From contig NC_058337.1 of the NCBI RefSeq assembly GCF_905475395.1, forward strand, positions 138,763,172 through 138,827,171: 64,000 nt of DNA, written 5' to 3'. The stretch is from Chrysoperla carnea. Taxonomy: Eukaryota > Arthropoda > Insecta > Neuroptera > Chrysopidae. Shown piece by piece: positions 9,946 to 20,677 of this stretch. The position numbers and the translations under genes were made by a program. Position 1 is the stretch's first letter. Every line of letters begins with the position of its first letter. A model generated the notes under the pieces. The model did not search any database. It was not told the DNA's origin and saw only the letters and a list, made by a program, of their open reading frames with translations.

Positions 9946-10073
9946 TCAATTACTACCGTCTAAAGCCGGTAGTTTGGTTTACGCTTGCAAAGCAGATTCA
10001 GGTGCTGTTGCACTAAGTGTGTAAATTTCTAGGATAGGTTATAGTAACAATAATATAATTTATTAGGAATAAC
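9946..10073. mobile_element. IS200 right-end remnant and IS256 left end
   Basis: From about 9946 the IS200 right-end hairpin (ACCGTCTAAAGCCGGT) and part of the next stem are present without a transposase. The sequence switches near 10,000 to the IS256-like left end (CTGTTGCACTAAGTGTGTAA) of the following element. Confidence 0.55.
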
Positions 10074-11091
10074 ATGAGTAACACTAACCAAGAGAAGATA
10101 AAGCAAGCAGTAGATTTGCTAGTAGATAAAGATACTGATTTAACGAGTTTTTTTGCCAAAGACGGGATGTTAAAGCAGTTAACTAAGAATATATTTGCAA
10201 GAGCCTTAAAAGCTGAGATGGATGAACATCTTGGTTATAGCAATTATGGTAGGATAGAGACTGAAAACAGCAGAAATGGTGTAGGAAAAAATAGCCTCAT
10301 GACTGAAGGGGGAGTATTGGAACTTGAAGTACCACGTGATAGAAATGCTGAATTTGCTCCTCTACTAATACCGAAACGTCAGACTAGGATTGATGGATTA
10401 GATCAGAAGATATCATCCTTATATGCTAAAGTGATGAGCCTCTCTGACATTAAGATTCAGATGCATGAGCTATATGGTGCAGAGATCAGTGAAAGCCTTA
10501 TTAGTAGGGTTACCGATAATGTTATGGATGAGGTTAGGAGTTGGCAGAATAGGCCTCTGGAAGCCATATATGCTATAGTATATTTTGATGCACTTATAGT
10601 TAAAGTACGTCAAGATAAGAGAATTATCAATAAGGCGGTATATGTAGCTTTAGGTGTAGATTTAACCGGAAGGAAAGATATTTTAGGCTTGTGGATTAGC
10701 GAGAATGAGGGGGCTAAATTTTGGTTAAATAATTTTACTGAAATGAAAAACGGGGGATTAAAAGATATCTTAATTGCTTGTAGCGATAATCTAACGGGCA
10801 TGAGTGAGGCGATATCTGTAGTATATCCACAAACTGAGCATCAGCTGTGCATTGTACATCAAATCAGAAATAGTTTGTCATATGTAAGCTATAAAAGTCG
10901 TAAAGAACTTGCAGCAGATTTGAAGCTAGTTATACAGCTCTATCACTGACGATGAAGCACTTACTGCCCTATCTGATTTTGATAAGAAATGGGGAAAACA
11001 GTACCCACATATTGCAAAATCATGGCAAAATAATTGGCAGAATTTGATAATTTTTTTACAATACCCAGAGGTAATTAGGCAAATTATTTAT
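10074..11091 (+). pseudogene. IS256-family transposase, second type, frameshifted and 3'-truncated
   Basis: This is a diverged relative of the copies at 2,120 and 60,177. It reads 291 codons from ATG 10074, then shifts frame near 10,930 and continues to 11,091, where an IS200 is inserted. Two catalytic Asp are present (YFDALIVKVR, ACSDNLTGM). The region carrying the catalytic Glu is missing, because the bases after the inserted IS200 belong to a different gene. It cannot be active. Confidence 0.75.
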
Positions 11092-11676
11092 GTAGTTAAG
11101 TGGGATAGGGTTAACACCCTCGCCTTTAGGCGAACACTTTAGTATAATCTATCTAATAGGTTACTAGAGAAAGAGATGGAATATAGGAGAGGGTCTCATA
11201 GCTTGTATGATTTAAAGTATCATATAGTGTTTTGTACAAAGTACAGGTATAGAGTTTTAACTGGGCAAATAGCAAGTAGAGCAAGGGAAGTAATTCAGGA
11301 AATATGTGCAGCTAATTACATAGATATAATTAGTGGCAGCATAAGTCCTGATCATGTTCATATATTAGTATCAGTTCCACCGAGTATCTCAATATCTAAG
11401 GTGTTACAATATATTAAAGGAAAGAGTAGTCGTAAATTGCTACAGGAATTTGAACTACTTCGTAAGCGATATTGGGGTCAACATCTTTGGGCTAGAGGGT
11501 ATTTTGTTGTTACAGTTGGTAATGTGAATTCAGAAGTAGTACAGAAGTATATAGAGCAACAAGAAGAATATCATAAAAAAGATGATTTTAGAATATCAGA
11601 GTTTTAGCGTTTACGCTTTTAATCTGCTTTGCAAGCGTAAACTAAACTACCGGCTTTAGACGGTAGTAATTGATAA
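11092..11676 (+). mobile_element. IS200-family element, complete copy
   Basis: The left end carries the CGCCTTTAGGCG hairpin, and the right end carries GCGTTTACGC..GCAAGCGTAAAC and ACCGGCTTTAGACGGT. It lies between IS256 sequence and the group II intron ORF with no target duplication, as expected for this family. Confidence 0.75.
11176..11607 (+). CDS. tnpA: IS200/IS605-family transposase TnpA
   Basis: An intact 143-aa HUH transposase, the usual length for IS200 TnpA. HUH is in SPDHVHILVS, and the catalytic Tyr is in the helix QKYIEQQEEYHKK. The ATG follows AGAGAAAGAG, a fair ribosome binding site. It is nearly identical to the copy at 62,243-62,674, and both flanking hairpin ends are present, so this is one of few bacterial genes here with no lesion. 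It is short and possibly recently mobile before transfer. Confidence 0.9.
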   Translation: MEYRRGSHSLYDLKYHIVFCTKYRYRVLTGQIASRAREVIQEICAANYIDIISGSISPDHVHILVSVPPSISISKVLQYIKGKSSRKLLQEFELLRKRYWGQHLWARGYFVVTVGNVNSEVVQKYIEQQEEYHKKDDFRISEF

Positions 11677-11822
11677 AGTGCTTGCATTGCTCTATCTTTC
11701 ATAGTTGGTATACCAAGCGACCTAAGTTTCCCATTGGCCTTTGGTATATAAACCCTCCTAAGAGGATATGGCTTGTAACCGCGTTGCCTCAAGTTCATTA
11801 TTGCATGAGATTTAAGAGCTGG
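11677..11822 (-). pseudogene. ltrA: group II intron reverse transcriptase (LtrA-type), internal fragment
   Basis: On the minus strand this segment reads the RT-0/RT-1 region of a bacterial group II intron protein ([20 protein letters not shown], then [16 protein letters not shown]), about 48 residues. The upstream part of the same ORF lies 37.5 kb away at 49,374-49,644. With one copy of the 4-base duplication CTGG, the two pieces join in frame. Downstream, the ORF is cut by the IS200 at 11,676, so the catalytic YADD part of the RT is absent from the window. Confidence 0.85.
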
Positions 11823-12378
11823 ATTAATATCTTGTAGACCAGATATTTAAATAAAAATTTATTTATTTAATTAAATTTACAATTTAATTTACACTTGTAC
11901 AAAATTAAAGTAACAACAATTAAAAATAAATATTTTAATGAAACGAATTATTTAACAATCCGAACGTATGTCAAACGATTGTAATAATAAGTAATATTGA
12001 AACAAAGATATCCGAACCCGAACATACGTCAAAAAGTTTGGATACTAAGTATTTTTGTACATTAGATAGTTTACTTTATATATGCTTTTAAAATATTGCT
12101 TAGTACTTAAGAAATGTGTTAAAATATCCTTTTTGTAATATGATCTTTTGTGACCGTCCAGATGGTATAACATTAATATTATTAAGGGTCAACTTTCTCT
12201 TAATATTTAAAGGACAGTTTTCTGAGAAATATTTGAGTATAGCAATATTTAAAATAAACTTTCTAAAATAACTATTCTAATTTATGTTTACTAATAAACA
12301 AATGCGTGACATGCACATGTTGCATTATATTATGGTTTTAAGTCTAAAAAAAATATAAGTAATAGGGAATATATAATT
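11823..12378 (-). repeat. LTR (3' LTR of the minus-strand element)
   Basis: The ends in transcript orientation are AATTATATATTCCC and TTAAT, and the length of 556 bp equals the partner. The polypurine tract is at 12,379-12,388. The three differences noticed relative to the other LTR lie near 12,229 and near 12,287-12,296. Confidence 0.85.
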
Positions 12379-13109
12379 CCTCCCTTCTTAGAATGAACTT
12401 CCGTTGTTTACAAGGTAGTTCGATCAACATAAAGCATTGGTATTGATATTCCAACCCTTTCTAATTGAGTTCGATAAATATCAGGTATTGGCACAGTTTG
12501 TGTTTTATGAAAATCCTTGGACCATACTTTAGAAAATATAAATTATACCAGTTCCAAATCTGTTGTAGGTATTTTCCAAATCTTCTATATTTTCTAGGTG
12601 TAGATGTTTATTTTTGTTGAATAATATTTGTTCCATTTCGATATTAGTATATGTAGTTTCCAATGTTCCATATCGTATACCATTCATATCCATATAACAT
12701 TGGTTCAGGGTAATATGAAGTTTACCAACAAAATTGGTAATGTTTTTTTTTTTTTTTCACATGACGAACTAATATTTAATCCGGTGTTTGTAAAAACTAT
12801 AAAATGATTAGTAACTACTAACAGTGTCCAATACGATTTTCCAGTATTTCCATTTCACATGTATTAAGTTTTCTGTCAGGAAGTTGCGTTGGGTAACAAA
12901 TGTAGTCTTGTTCTATTCTTTTGTGTTTTTTATTTCTTATAAATGAATATTCGTTGGGATTATGTAGGATTAAATTAGTTTCGGGATTTATTTTACTATA
13001 ATTTGTAGGGATAGGATATATAATCGTTAAGGTAAAGTTAGCTGAATTTAATGCTTTCTATTTTAATAACTCAAAATATGTCTAGAAATAACGTTTTCTG
13101 TAGCTACTC
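12379..13109 (-). pseudogene. env-like remnant of the LTR element
   Basis: Downstream of pol and upstream of the 3' LTR on the minus strand, the position of env in errantiviruses, there are short open stretches with scattered Cys residues and several stops or shifts. No intact frame longer than about 60 codons exists. The assignment rests on position plus weak resemblance to insect errantivirus envelope proteins, so it is tentative. The hAT-like element is inserted at its upstream side. Confidence 0.4.
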
Positions 13110-14691
13110 CAGTTGCGGATTTACCAGCAGGCTGAGTAGGCTGGAGCCTATGGCGGCAAATTTTAAGGGGCGGCAAATTTAGTTCATAAATTTTTTATTT
13201 CGATTGACAAAATTTAGAAAAAAATTATAATACACACACAAAATACGAATTTCAAAAATTATAGAGGAATTAAAATATTCAACAAAAACCGAAATATAGT
13301 CCTATATACAGTGCTAAATAATAAATATCTCAAAATCTCTGCATAAACAATTGCTAAACGCTTTTGATTATAATGTAATGATCATGAATTTTTAGAATAT
13401 CGCAATAGCGATTCCATATTATAGTCGAAATTTAGTTATTTTTACATATTTTCTTCACTGATAATTACTATAATTTTTTCTCCGTGTACCTAATAATTAT
13501 GAGATCTCCTTACACAATTCAATCTTGACACAAATATCGATGGTCTAATCATGATTGCTGCAGCAAGTTTGCAAATTGCAAATTCTATTCCAGAAAGTTA
13601 TTTCTTTATGCGTAAAAAAAATACTGACTAATTTTTATTAAATAAAAAACTAGTTCGATATCTTATAGAGATTCAGAATAAGTATAGTCTTTTTGTTTAA
13701 ATCAATCGAATAACTGATATTTGAACGATTGCAACATGACAATAAAAAATTCCCTCTACTAAATATGAAGTTAGACAATTTGCGGATTAGAAAATGGATA
13801 CATTTTATCAGTTAATTATTTTATTTGTAGTAAGAAAAAGTTTGGAAAATCCAGATGATCATGCCTTAAGCGCTTATGTCGTACACGAATTATTTAAATT
13901 GAATGTTTACATTTGTTAACTTTTTCACAAAGCCAACTTTTTTAGAAAATACAAATAATTTTTATGAGCTCAGCGATTATTTTTTCTTTTTGATAAGTTG
14001 CTTTTTTAAATAATATACATGTACATCGTATTTGTTAGACACGGTTTAATGTGAGAAAACATCGGATTTAGATTTTTAGGCAAGAGTCGACCTCCGATCG
14101 ACTTTAAGTCAAGAAAAGCTAAACGCTTTAGCTCTTGTGCTTAGAGTCAGAGCTAATAAACAAGATTTCGTACGACGATATAATAAATGATTTTGCGAAT
14201 TCAAAGTGTCGCAAAACAGTATTGTAATGCTTTTATAATTTGACTTGAATTATAATACTAACAAATAATTAAGAAAGGATATATTTATTGTGTTGTTTTG
14301 TAACTGTAAGTGTAATAATAAATATTTATCAACGTTCGCCAAATCTAGATTTTTTGTGTAAGCTTTATTCCTATTACGTAAGTATTGTATAGTTTTAACA
14401 CATACCTTAACTTACTTTAAAATTGGTACATGTTTGAGATATTTTTTGCATAAAATATTGTTTTTTGATAATTCTTTGCTGTAAAATAATCAAGGATCTA
14501 ACACGGTACCATAGTTTTCGATGATACTAACCATACGGGAAAAGTTGATGTAATGAGGATAATGGAGCACAAATCATAAAGTTGCAATTTTATTGATAGA
14601 TAATTGATATGATTGTGAACTAAGATATCAAAATTTAGAGGCGGCAAAAATTGAATAGCCTACGGGCGGCAAATCTCTAAATCCGCCACTG
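13110..14691. mobile_element. non-autonomous hAT-like DNA transposon
   Basis: The ends are inverted and imperfect: the left begins CAGTTGCGGATTTACC, and the right, read inward on the other strand, begins CAGTGGCGGATTTAGAG. Both then show TAGGCT and GGCGGCAAAT blocks. The flanking 8-bp duplication AGCTACTC is exact (13,102-13,109 and 14,692-14,699), the hallmark of hAT elements. The 1,582-bp interior has no long reading frame, so it depends on a transposase elsewhere in the host. It lies within the LTR element between pol and the env-like remnant. Confidence 0.85.
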
Positions 14692-14699
14692 AGCTACTC

Positions 14700-14973
14700 G
14701 AATACAAGTAATTATGTTGTCTATGTGCTGTTGACCAAAATATCTAGCTTGAAACCGAATTAAAAAAAATTATGATTGTAAGATTTGTTATTTATTTATT
14801 TATTTTATCTTTTTCTTAAATTCAATACGAATAGTCCTTGAGCAGTGCTAATATCTTTATATGTCGTTATCTGTTGTTTCACATAATTCAATCGATTATT
14901 TTTTTCTTACTTTAATTTTTCCTTTGTGATAATTTTGTATTTTCTGGGCATTTTTAACTTTAAAAATTTTACC
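14700..14973 (-). pseudogene. end of retrotransposon pol and start of env-like region
   Basis: On the minus strand 14,973-14,896 continues the C-terminal tail of the gypsy integrase that is read at 46,440-46,287 on the far side of the outer Maverick, up to a TAA at 14,896-14,898. The two parts join in frame when the TTTACC duplication (14,968-14,973 and 46,281-46,286) is counted once. The remaining bases to 14,700 look like the start of the env-like region. Confidence 0.6.
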
Positions 14974-16085
14974 AGTAGAAGAGTCATGTACCTCCTGGCG
15001 CAGTTTGACCTCAAGTAACCCCGCTTGGATGGTACACTTTTCAAAAAAGGGCAAACCTAGGTGAATGTTGGAAACCTCGGAAGTTGGATGACGTCATTGA
15101 CCAATAGTAAATCAAGATGGCGTTGGGAGGTGTGGTGGGGGTGAGGAATGACATAAACGGGGCTTGACCAATAGTGATGGGCGTGGTTGACAGGAGTGTG
15201 TTTCTTGGAAGTGGGGCTTAAAGGGGGCGGGAATTGGACGTTAGATAATCGAGCCCACTTTCAACCCCAAAGTATGGTACACTTTTCCAAAAAGGGCAAA
15301 CCTAGGTGAATGTTGGAAACCTCGGCATTGACCAATAGTAAATCAAGATGGCGTCGGGAGGTGTGGTGGAGGGGAATAATGGCTGCCTAAGCATTGATGA
15401 CGTCATTGGCTTTGACCAATAGTGGCGGAGAGTGAACGGGGGGCGGGACGTTGACATTAGTCAGCAATTTTCAAGAATATGTTAATTTGACCTTGAAAAA
15501 TATTGTAATTTGACACTTTAAATATACATGATAAAATTCAAGACACGTGACCGGATGTTAATATTTTTTTTTTATTGAATTAGCAATGTAATATGACACT
15601 TGAAATTTACATAATAAAAATACATGTTCAAACTTGTTTGAATGGACTTTGATCTTAAAATAATTTTACACGTGTCAGCAATTTTCAAGAATATGTTAAT
15701 TTGACCTTGAAAAATATGATATCATCATCTTGTTACAAGTTCAAACTTGTTTGAAATAATTTTACATATGTCAAAACACGTGACCGGATGTTAATATTTT
15801 TTTTTTTATGATTAAGCAATGTAATATGACACTTGAAATTTACATAATAAAAATACATGTTCAAACTTGTTTTGAATGGACTTTGATCTTAAAATAATTT
15901 TACACGTGTCAGCTATTCTCAAGAATATGTTAATTTGACCTTGAAAAATATGATATCATCATCCTGTTACAAGTTCAAACTTGTTTGAACATGTTCAAAC
16001 TTGTTTGAACTTGTTTAAACTTGTCTGAATTCCAAGAAAAAATAATTAGTTTGAATTACGATTATAAAAATATCAAATTACAACT
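14974..16085 (+). repeat. outer Maverick left terminal inverted repeat
   Basis: It matches the complement of 45,195-46,280 over about 1.1 kb. The outer 450 bp is GC-rich and modular, with repeated GACCAATAGT (CCAAT box), TGACGTCA (CRE-like, e.g. 15,089-15,096) and GGGGGCGGG (GC box) blocks. The inner 600 bp is AT-rich with repeated ACGTGACCGGATG and CAAACTTGTTTGAA units. The outer part looks promoter-like. Confidence 0.8.
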
Positions 16086-16134
16086 GGGGTATAAATTAAA
16101 AAAAAGCCTTAAACTTATTAGTATTAAACGAAAA

Positions 16135-16571
16135 ATGCTTCAAACATTTTTATATTTGCACTATTTGTTGCACAGAAGTAAGTTTTAAAAATTTTGTGTT
16201 CATATTTTTAACTCGTGAATAATAATAATATTTATTAATTGTGTAATTTTTGTTTTAGTGGAATGGAACAAAGCCCTAGAAGTGCTCACTGAGCTAATTG
16301 AGCACAAAAATTTTCAAGACCGTAGAGTCTTCGAAATCGTCTATTTGTTGACGATGAGTAAGTCTCAAAATTTTTTTATTTTTCTTTACAATAATTTATT
16401 AAAGGTTTTGTTTTTATTATTTTTTTAGAGCCGGATCATTACTTTATCCGGTCAGTGAGGATCGCTCAGCAATTAGTTGAGAGTGCTTTGCCGGATGAAA
16501 GTGAGTTCATTGTATACTTTTCTTCTTTTGTAAAATTTCTAATGTTTTTTTCTTTCTTTTTTTCAGGTTAA
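16135..16571 (+). CDS. tiny four-exon gene just inside the outer Maverick TIR
   Basis: This gene has no single long ORF. Four exons join in frame: 16135-16177, 16259-16357, 16429-16500 and 16567-16571. Each boundary has consensus signals: GTAAGT, GTAAGT and GTGAGT donors, and TTTTAG, TTTTTTAG and TTTTTTTCAG acceptors. The predicted product is about 72 aa, mostly helical, with a hydrophobic N-terminus encoded by exon 1 followed by a charged helical part. I recognise no family. The inner Maverick lacks it at the matching position. Three clean introns in a 440-bp gene argue it was kept for a function. RNA evidence would settle it. Confidence 0.55.
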
Positions 16572-16831
16572 TATTTTTAAATAATTACTATTATTTATTT
16601 ATTTATTTTTATTTATTTTTATTATAAATATATAAACATTAAAAATATTTAAATATTTTTATATTGTTTTGTGTTAGTTAAAAATTGCTTCAATAAAATT
16701 TCATGAACCTAGTCTAATATATATTCATATTAAAAAAATACATTTCCTTTTTTAAAACACAAATATGTTCACAAAAGCGGTCCACTATGACAAAATTTTT
16801 TTGTTACAAGTATGTTCGCAAAAACTTTCCA

Positions 16832-17070
16832 CTATAAAAGGAGACTTTTTTTATCAATATATGAATCATGTAAAGAGTCGAACCCTAACCACGTGACTTT
16901 AACGTTAGATCCATGTTTAGCTAAGACCTTTTCCACTAAATAAATGTTTGGATCGTGAACTTTTTGTAATTCTTCAGCATAGAAACCACCCTTTATATCT
17001 TTGTTGTTGTAATCCTTCAATAAATATGTTCTTGGGTTTGTAAGTTTCACCTCGTGAATGGTGAATATTT
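16832..17070 (-). pseudogene. integrase 3'-end fragment, inverted copy 1
   Basis: About 72 codons of the Maverick integrase C-terminus including the chromodomain tail, nearly identical to 34,610-34,826 but on the opposite strand. It continues into the same 3' flank as the intact gene (16,760-16,830). There is no catalytic core. It is one of three displaced integrase tails in the outer element. Confidence 0.8.
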
Positions 17071-17274
17071 CTGGTAACTACTCCGATTTTATAAGTTTTT
17101 GTTAAAAACTACTCCGATTTTATAAGTTTTTTAACAAAATTGATTTGATAACTGCTTTAATACTCTGATTTTTTCAATTTTTTTAATAAAATTGTTTTTA
17201 TATCTGCTTTAATACTCTGATTTCTCAGTTCATATCTGGTTCATATCCAAATCTAACGGGACAGGAGAAAGAGA

Positions 17275-18415
17275 ATTCTTAAGAATATGTTGAAATAGAT
17301 ATCATCTAACCTTGAAAAATATTGTAATTTGACACTTTAAATATACATGATAAAATTCAAGACACGTGACCGGATGTTTATTTTTTTTTTTTTTATGTTG
17401 AAATAGATAACATCTAACCTTGAAAAATATGATATCATCATCCTGTTACAAGTTCAAACTTGTTTTAATCGACTTAAAATAATTTTACACGTGACCGGAT
17501 GCTAATATTTTTTTATGATTAAGCAATGTAATATGACACTTGAACGTGTTAGATAATAATTTGCAAATCTGAATTCCAAGAAAAGAATATTATGAGTCTG
17601 CAATTTTCAAGAATATGTTGAAATAGATATCATCTAACCTTGAAAAATATTGTAATTTGACACTTTAAATATACATGATAAAATTCAAGACACGTGACCG
17701 GATGTTTATTTTTTTTTTTTATGTTGAAATAGATAACATCTAACCTTGAAAAATATGATATCATCATCCTGTTACAAGTTCAAACTTGTTTTAATCGACT
17801 TAAAATAATTTTACACGTGACCGGATGCTAATATTTTTTTATGATTAAGCAATGTAATATGACACTTGAACGTGTTAGATAATAATTTGCAAATCTGAAT
17901 TCCAAGAAAAGAATATTATGAGTCTGCAATTTTCAAGAATATGTTGAAATAGATATCATCTAACCTTGAAAAATATTGTAATTTGACACTTTAAGTATAC
18001 ATGATAAAATTCAAGATACGTGACCGGATGTTAATATTTTTTATGATTAAGCAATGTAATATGACACTTGAAATTTACATAATAAAAATACATGTTCAAA
18101 CTTGTTTGAATGGACTTTGATCTTAAAATAATTTCACACGTGTCAGCAATTTTCAAGAATATGTTAATTTGACCTTGAAAAATATGATATCATCATCTTG
18201 TAACAAGTTCAAACTTGTTTGAAATAATTTTACATGTGTCAAAACACGTGACCGGATATTAATATTTTTTTATGATTAAGCAATGTAATATGACACTTGA
18301 AATTTACATAATAAAAATACATGTTCAAACTTGTTTGAACTTGTTTAAACTTGTCTGAATTCCAAGAAAAAATAATTAGTTTGAATTACGATTATAAAAA
18401 TATCAAATTACAACT
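17275..18415. repeat. tandem copies of inner-TIR sequence
   Basis: A roughly 328-bp unit starting AAGAATATGTTGAAATAGAT occurs at about 17,281, 17,608 and 17,936, the first two nearly identical. It contains the ACGTGACCGGATG and TTCAAACTTGTT modules of the terminal repeats. The block ends at 18,415 with the same internal boundary sequence (AAATTACAACTTTTTTAGTGG) as a real TIR, showing a TIR end was duplicated or captured inside the element. Confidence 0.7.
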
Positions 18416-18774
18416 TTTTTAGTGGTGGGGGTAATGCTATAAAATTGTGTTGACATCGAAGAAGAAAGTCAAGCATTATTTTAAAATCATTCCTATATTG
18501 AATTTTGTTACTGCAAGATATATATATTTTATTGTTATACATCAGAAATTTCCGAATAAAAAATCATTTTATAAAATCTATGTATTTTTATTTTTAAATA
18601 TTTATAATACAACACTGTTTTTTTAAATAAGAAACTTACAATAAAAAATAATATTTTTACAATGTGATATTTTTTATTTCATATAAATCACAAGTATGTT
18701 CACAAAAGCGGTCCACTATGACAAATTTTTTTTTTTTTGTTACAAGTATGTTCATAAAAACGTTCCACTATAAA
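18416..18774. other. AT-rich spacer
   Basis: No gene is seen. The first 80 bp resemble the region just inside the right TIR of the inner element (around 39,940-40,020). From about 18,690 it matches the 3' flank of the integrase gene, inverted. Confidence 0.4.
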
Positions 18775-18985
18775 AGGAGACTTTTTTTATCAATATATGA
18801 ATCGTGTAAAGAGTCGAACCCTAACCACCGGACTTTAACTTTGGATCCACGTTTAGCTAAGACCTTTTCCACTAAATAAATGTTTGGATCGTTTTGTAAT
18901 TCTTAACTTTTTGTAATTCTTCGGTATAGAAACGACCCTTTATACCTTCGTTGTTGTAATCCTTCAATAAATATGTTAATTTGAC
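18775..18985 (-). pseudogene. integrase 3'-end fragment, inverted copy 2 (decayed)
   Basis: The same integrase tail as at 16,832, on the minus strand, with an internal duplication (AACTTTTTGTAATTCTT repeated near 18,890-18,920) and several substitutions. It does not read through. Confidence 0.7.
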
Positions 18986-19015
18986 CCTGAGAGTCATAAT
19001 TCCGTCTATTAGCGT

Positions 19016-19237
19016 TTGTTGATGTTACAATTTTTAAATAGTTGCGCATGTCTTGCTCTCAATAATGTTTTGGATTGTTCACATCAAGCTGAAAATATAA
19101 AAAATGGACCTGTAGATGTTAGGTTAGAATTGAAATGCTTGCAAAATATACCAGAGAATACATCAGCATTTTGTTTGATCTTACATGATCGAGTTGTAGA
19201 ATACAATCCGATAACGAATGAAGTCAAAAAGTACTAA
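19016..19237 (+). pseudogene. major capsid protein C-terminal fragment
   Basis: The last ~50 codons resemble the C-terminus of the inner element's major capsid protein (shared pattern DxRxE.....PxxxxAxCxxxHDRxxxYNPxTN), but with many substitutions, so this copy derives from a more distant Maverick lineage. The rest of the double jelly-roll is absent. Confidence 0.6.
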
Positions 19238-19327
19238 TTGTGTTATCATCATTATAAATTTGTCTGCAGAAGAGAGCAGTGTCCCTCCGGAACCAATTGC
19301 AAATAGAAATTTAAAACAAAATATATT

Positions 19328-19832
19328 ATGACTTGTTTTGTAGATGTACAAGGATTTAAAAATCAAAAAAAAAAACAAATTTATTATTAAAGAATTTGCT
19401 ATGGTTTCTACAAATTATGTTGAACATTTTATTTTCAAATCACCGGAACCATTGTCAAGCTTAACTTTAAATATTCAAAAACAAGTGCGCTATCTAAGTC
19501 AATTTTATCATGGAATAAGTTGGATAGATGGACACTGCGCATACAGTGAACGTAAACAGTTGATAAGAAACGTTTTAAAAAATTTTGATGTGATCATCGT
19601 AAAAGGATTAGAAAAACTAAAATGGGTTGAAGAATATACTGATGGAGAAATATACAACTTTGAAGATATTAAATGTTATGAAACATTGAAGCAATTAAAA
19701 AATAATTACTCAAGTCGAAGATGTACAAATCACAAATATTCCAATACTATGTGTGCTTTAGAAAATGCTGAAAATATGTATAAAAAATTTAACGAAAAAA
19801 ACATTTGTATATCATTATTACCATTTATTTAA
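19328..19832 (+). pseudogene. homologue of the 162-aa Maverick protein, frameshifted near the start
   Basis: The frame from ATG 19328 begins like the inner element's 162-aa protein (xVDVQGFK). It shifts in an A-rich run at about 19,365-19,378 and then continues in the 19,344-19,832 frame with matching landmarks (FIIKEF, the FKSPEPLSSL region, YHGISW, KGLEKLKW). Protein similarity to the inner copy is low, so the two copies are old. Cys and His near the C-terminus are shared. Function unknown. Confidence 0.55.
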
Positions 19833-20075
19833 AATAAATATTTTTTACATAAAATTTGTATATTTTAATAAAGTTTTTGAAATTTTAATAATTAATTGTT
19901 TAATTTATATTTCCTTTTATTGAATTCATTTTTCGTTTAAAAAACTACACCAACACATTAGTAGTAATATTAGTAATATAGTCAGAAAAATCACACTAAT
20001 TATTGATAAGTTTACATTAAAATAGAAATACATTATTATTATAATTGAAAAATCTCATAATAAGAATAAAAAAGT

Positions 20076-20615
20076 TCATTCAGGGGCGAAATATTTAATT
20101 GCTCCATATTTTGATCCAACTTTCTGTATTGTATCTTCAATAACTTCGTAAGTCAGCATTCCTCCAGTAATTTTCGAAGCCGTAAATATTAAGTTGTTGA
20201 TCATTTGTTTTATATTTAAGTTTTTATATTCTTCTATAAATACATTCATAAATCCAGAAATTCTAAATAATTCAAACACTGTTACTTCACCCAACATAAT
20301 TTGATCATTTTCATCCCACACATTAAACACTTTATTATTTTGATATTTGGTTAGAGATGATTTAAAACTACCAATTTCCATTTGCACATCATCCAAATCA
20401 TTTAGCATGAATAACATAATTTGTGACTTTTGATTCAATAAATCAAACCAATCTTCTGTTTTTAATACCAACGAACGAAATTTCGATAATAATTTAATTC
20501 TAACATTCCACGTTTTAAGTTCAATACAAATAGTAATTAACTTGCTCTTTGATTTATTTAAATAAAAAGTTTTCTCCATAATATATTGAGAATATTCCAC
20601 AAATTTACGATTCAT
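20076..20615 (-). CDS. 179-aa protein of unknown function, unique to the outer Maverick
   Basis: Starting at the ATG complementary to 20,613-20,615, a 179-aa mixed alpha/beta protein follows the ATPase fragment on the same strand. Residues 24-75 hold regularly spaced hydrophobics (LITICIELKTWNVRIKLL), and the middle reads GEVTVFELFRIS. I recognise no family; a DNA-binding accessory role is conceivable but not shown. It is open in frame with the upstream ATPase remnant, giving a chance 289-codon fusion frame. No counterpart is seen in the inner element. Confidence 0.5.
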   Translation of the reverse strand: MNRKFVEYSQYIMEKTFYLNKSKSKLITICIELKTWNVRIKLLSKFRSLVLKTEDWFDLLNQKSQIMLFMLNDLDDVQMEIGSFKSSLTKYQNNKVFNVWDENDQIMLGEVTVFELFRISGFMNVFIEEYKNLNIKQMINNLIFTASKITGGMLTYEVIEDTIQKVGSKYGAIKYFAPE

Positions 20616-20638
20616 TGTTGATTCTTGTTGTGTTGAAG

Positions 20639-20677
20639 AATTTCCATTCCATAATGTATGATTATGGAATGGAAATT
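20639..20677. other. perfect 17-bp hairpin at the ATPase-fragment junction
   Basis: AATTTCCATTCCATAAT (20,639-20,655) and its exact complement (20,661-20,677) flank the 5-nt loop GTATG. It lies exactly where ATPase similarity ends (about 20,678), so it could be a rearrangement scar or a terminator between convergent or tandem genes. Confidence 0.6.

Noticed and set aside
11819-11822. Simple assembly chimera between bacterial and host reads
   Set aside because: Exact target duplications, restored frames and matching LTRs or TIRs at every junction would not arise from random joining. Long-read confirmation is still the decisive test.
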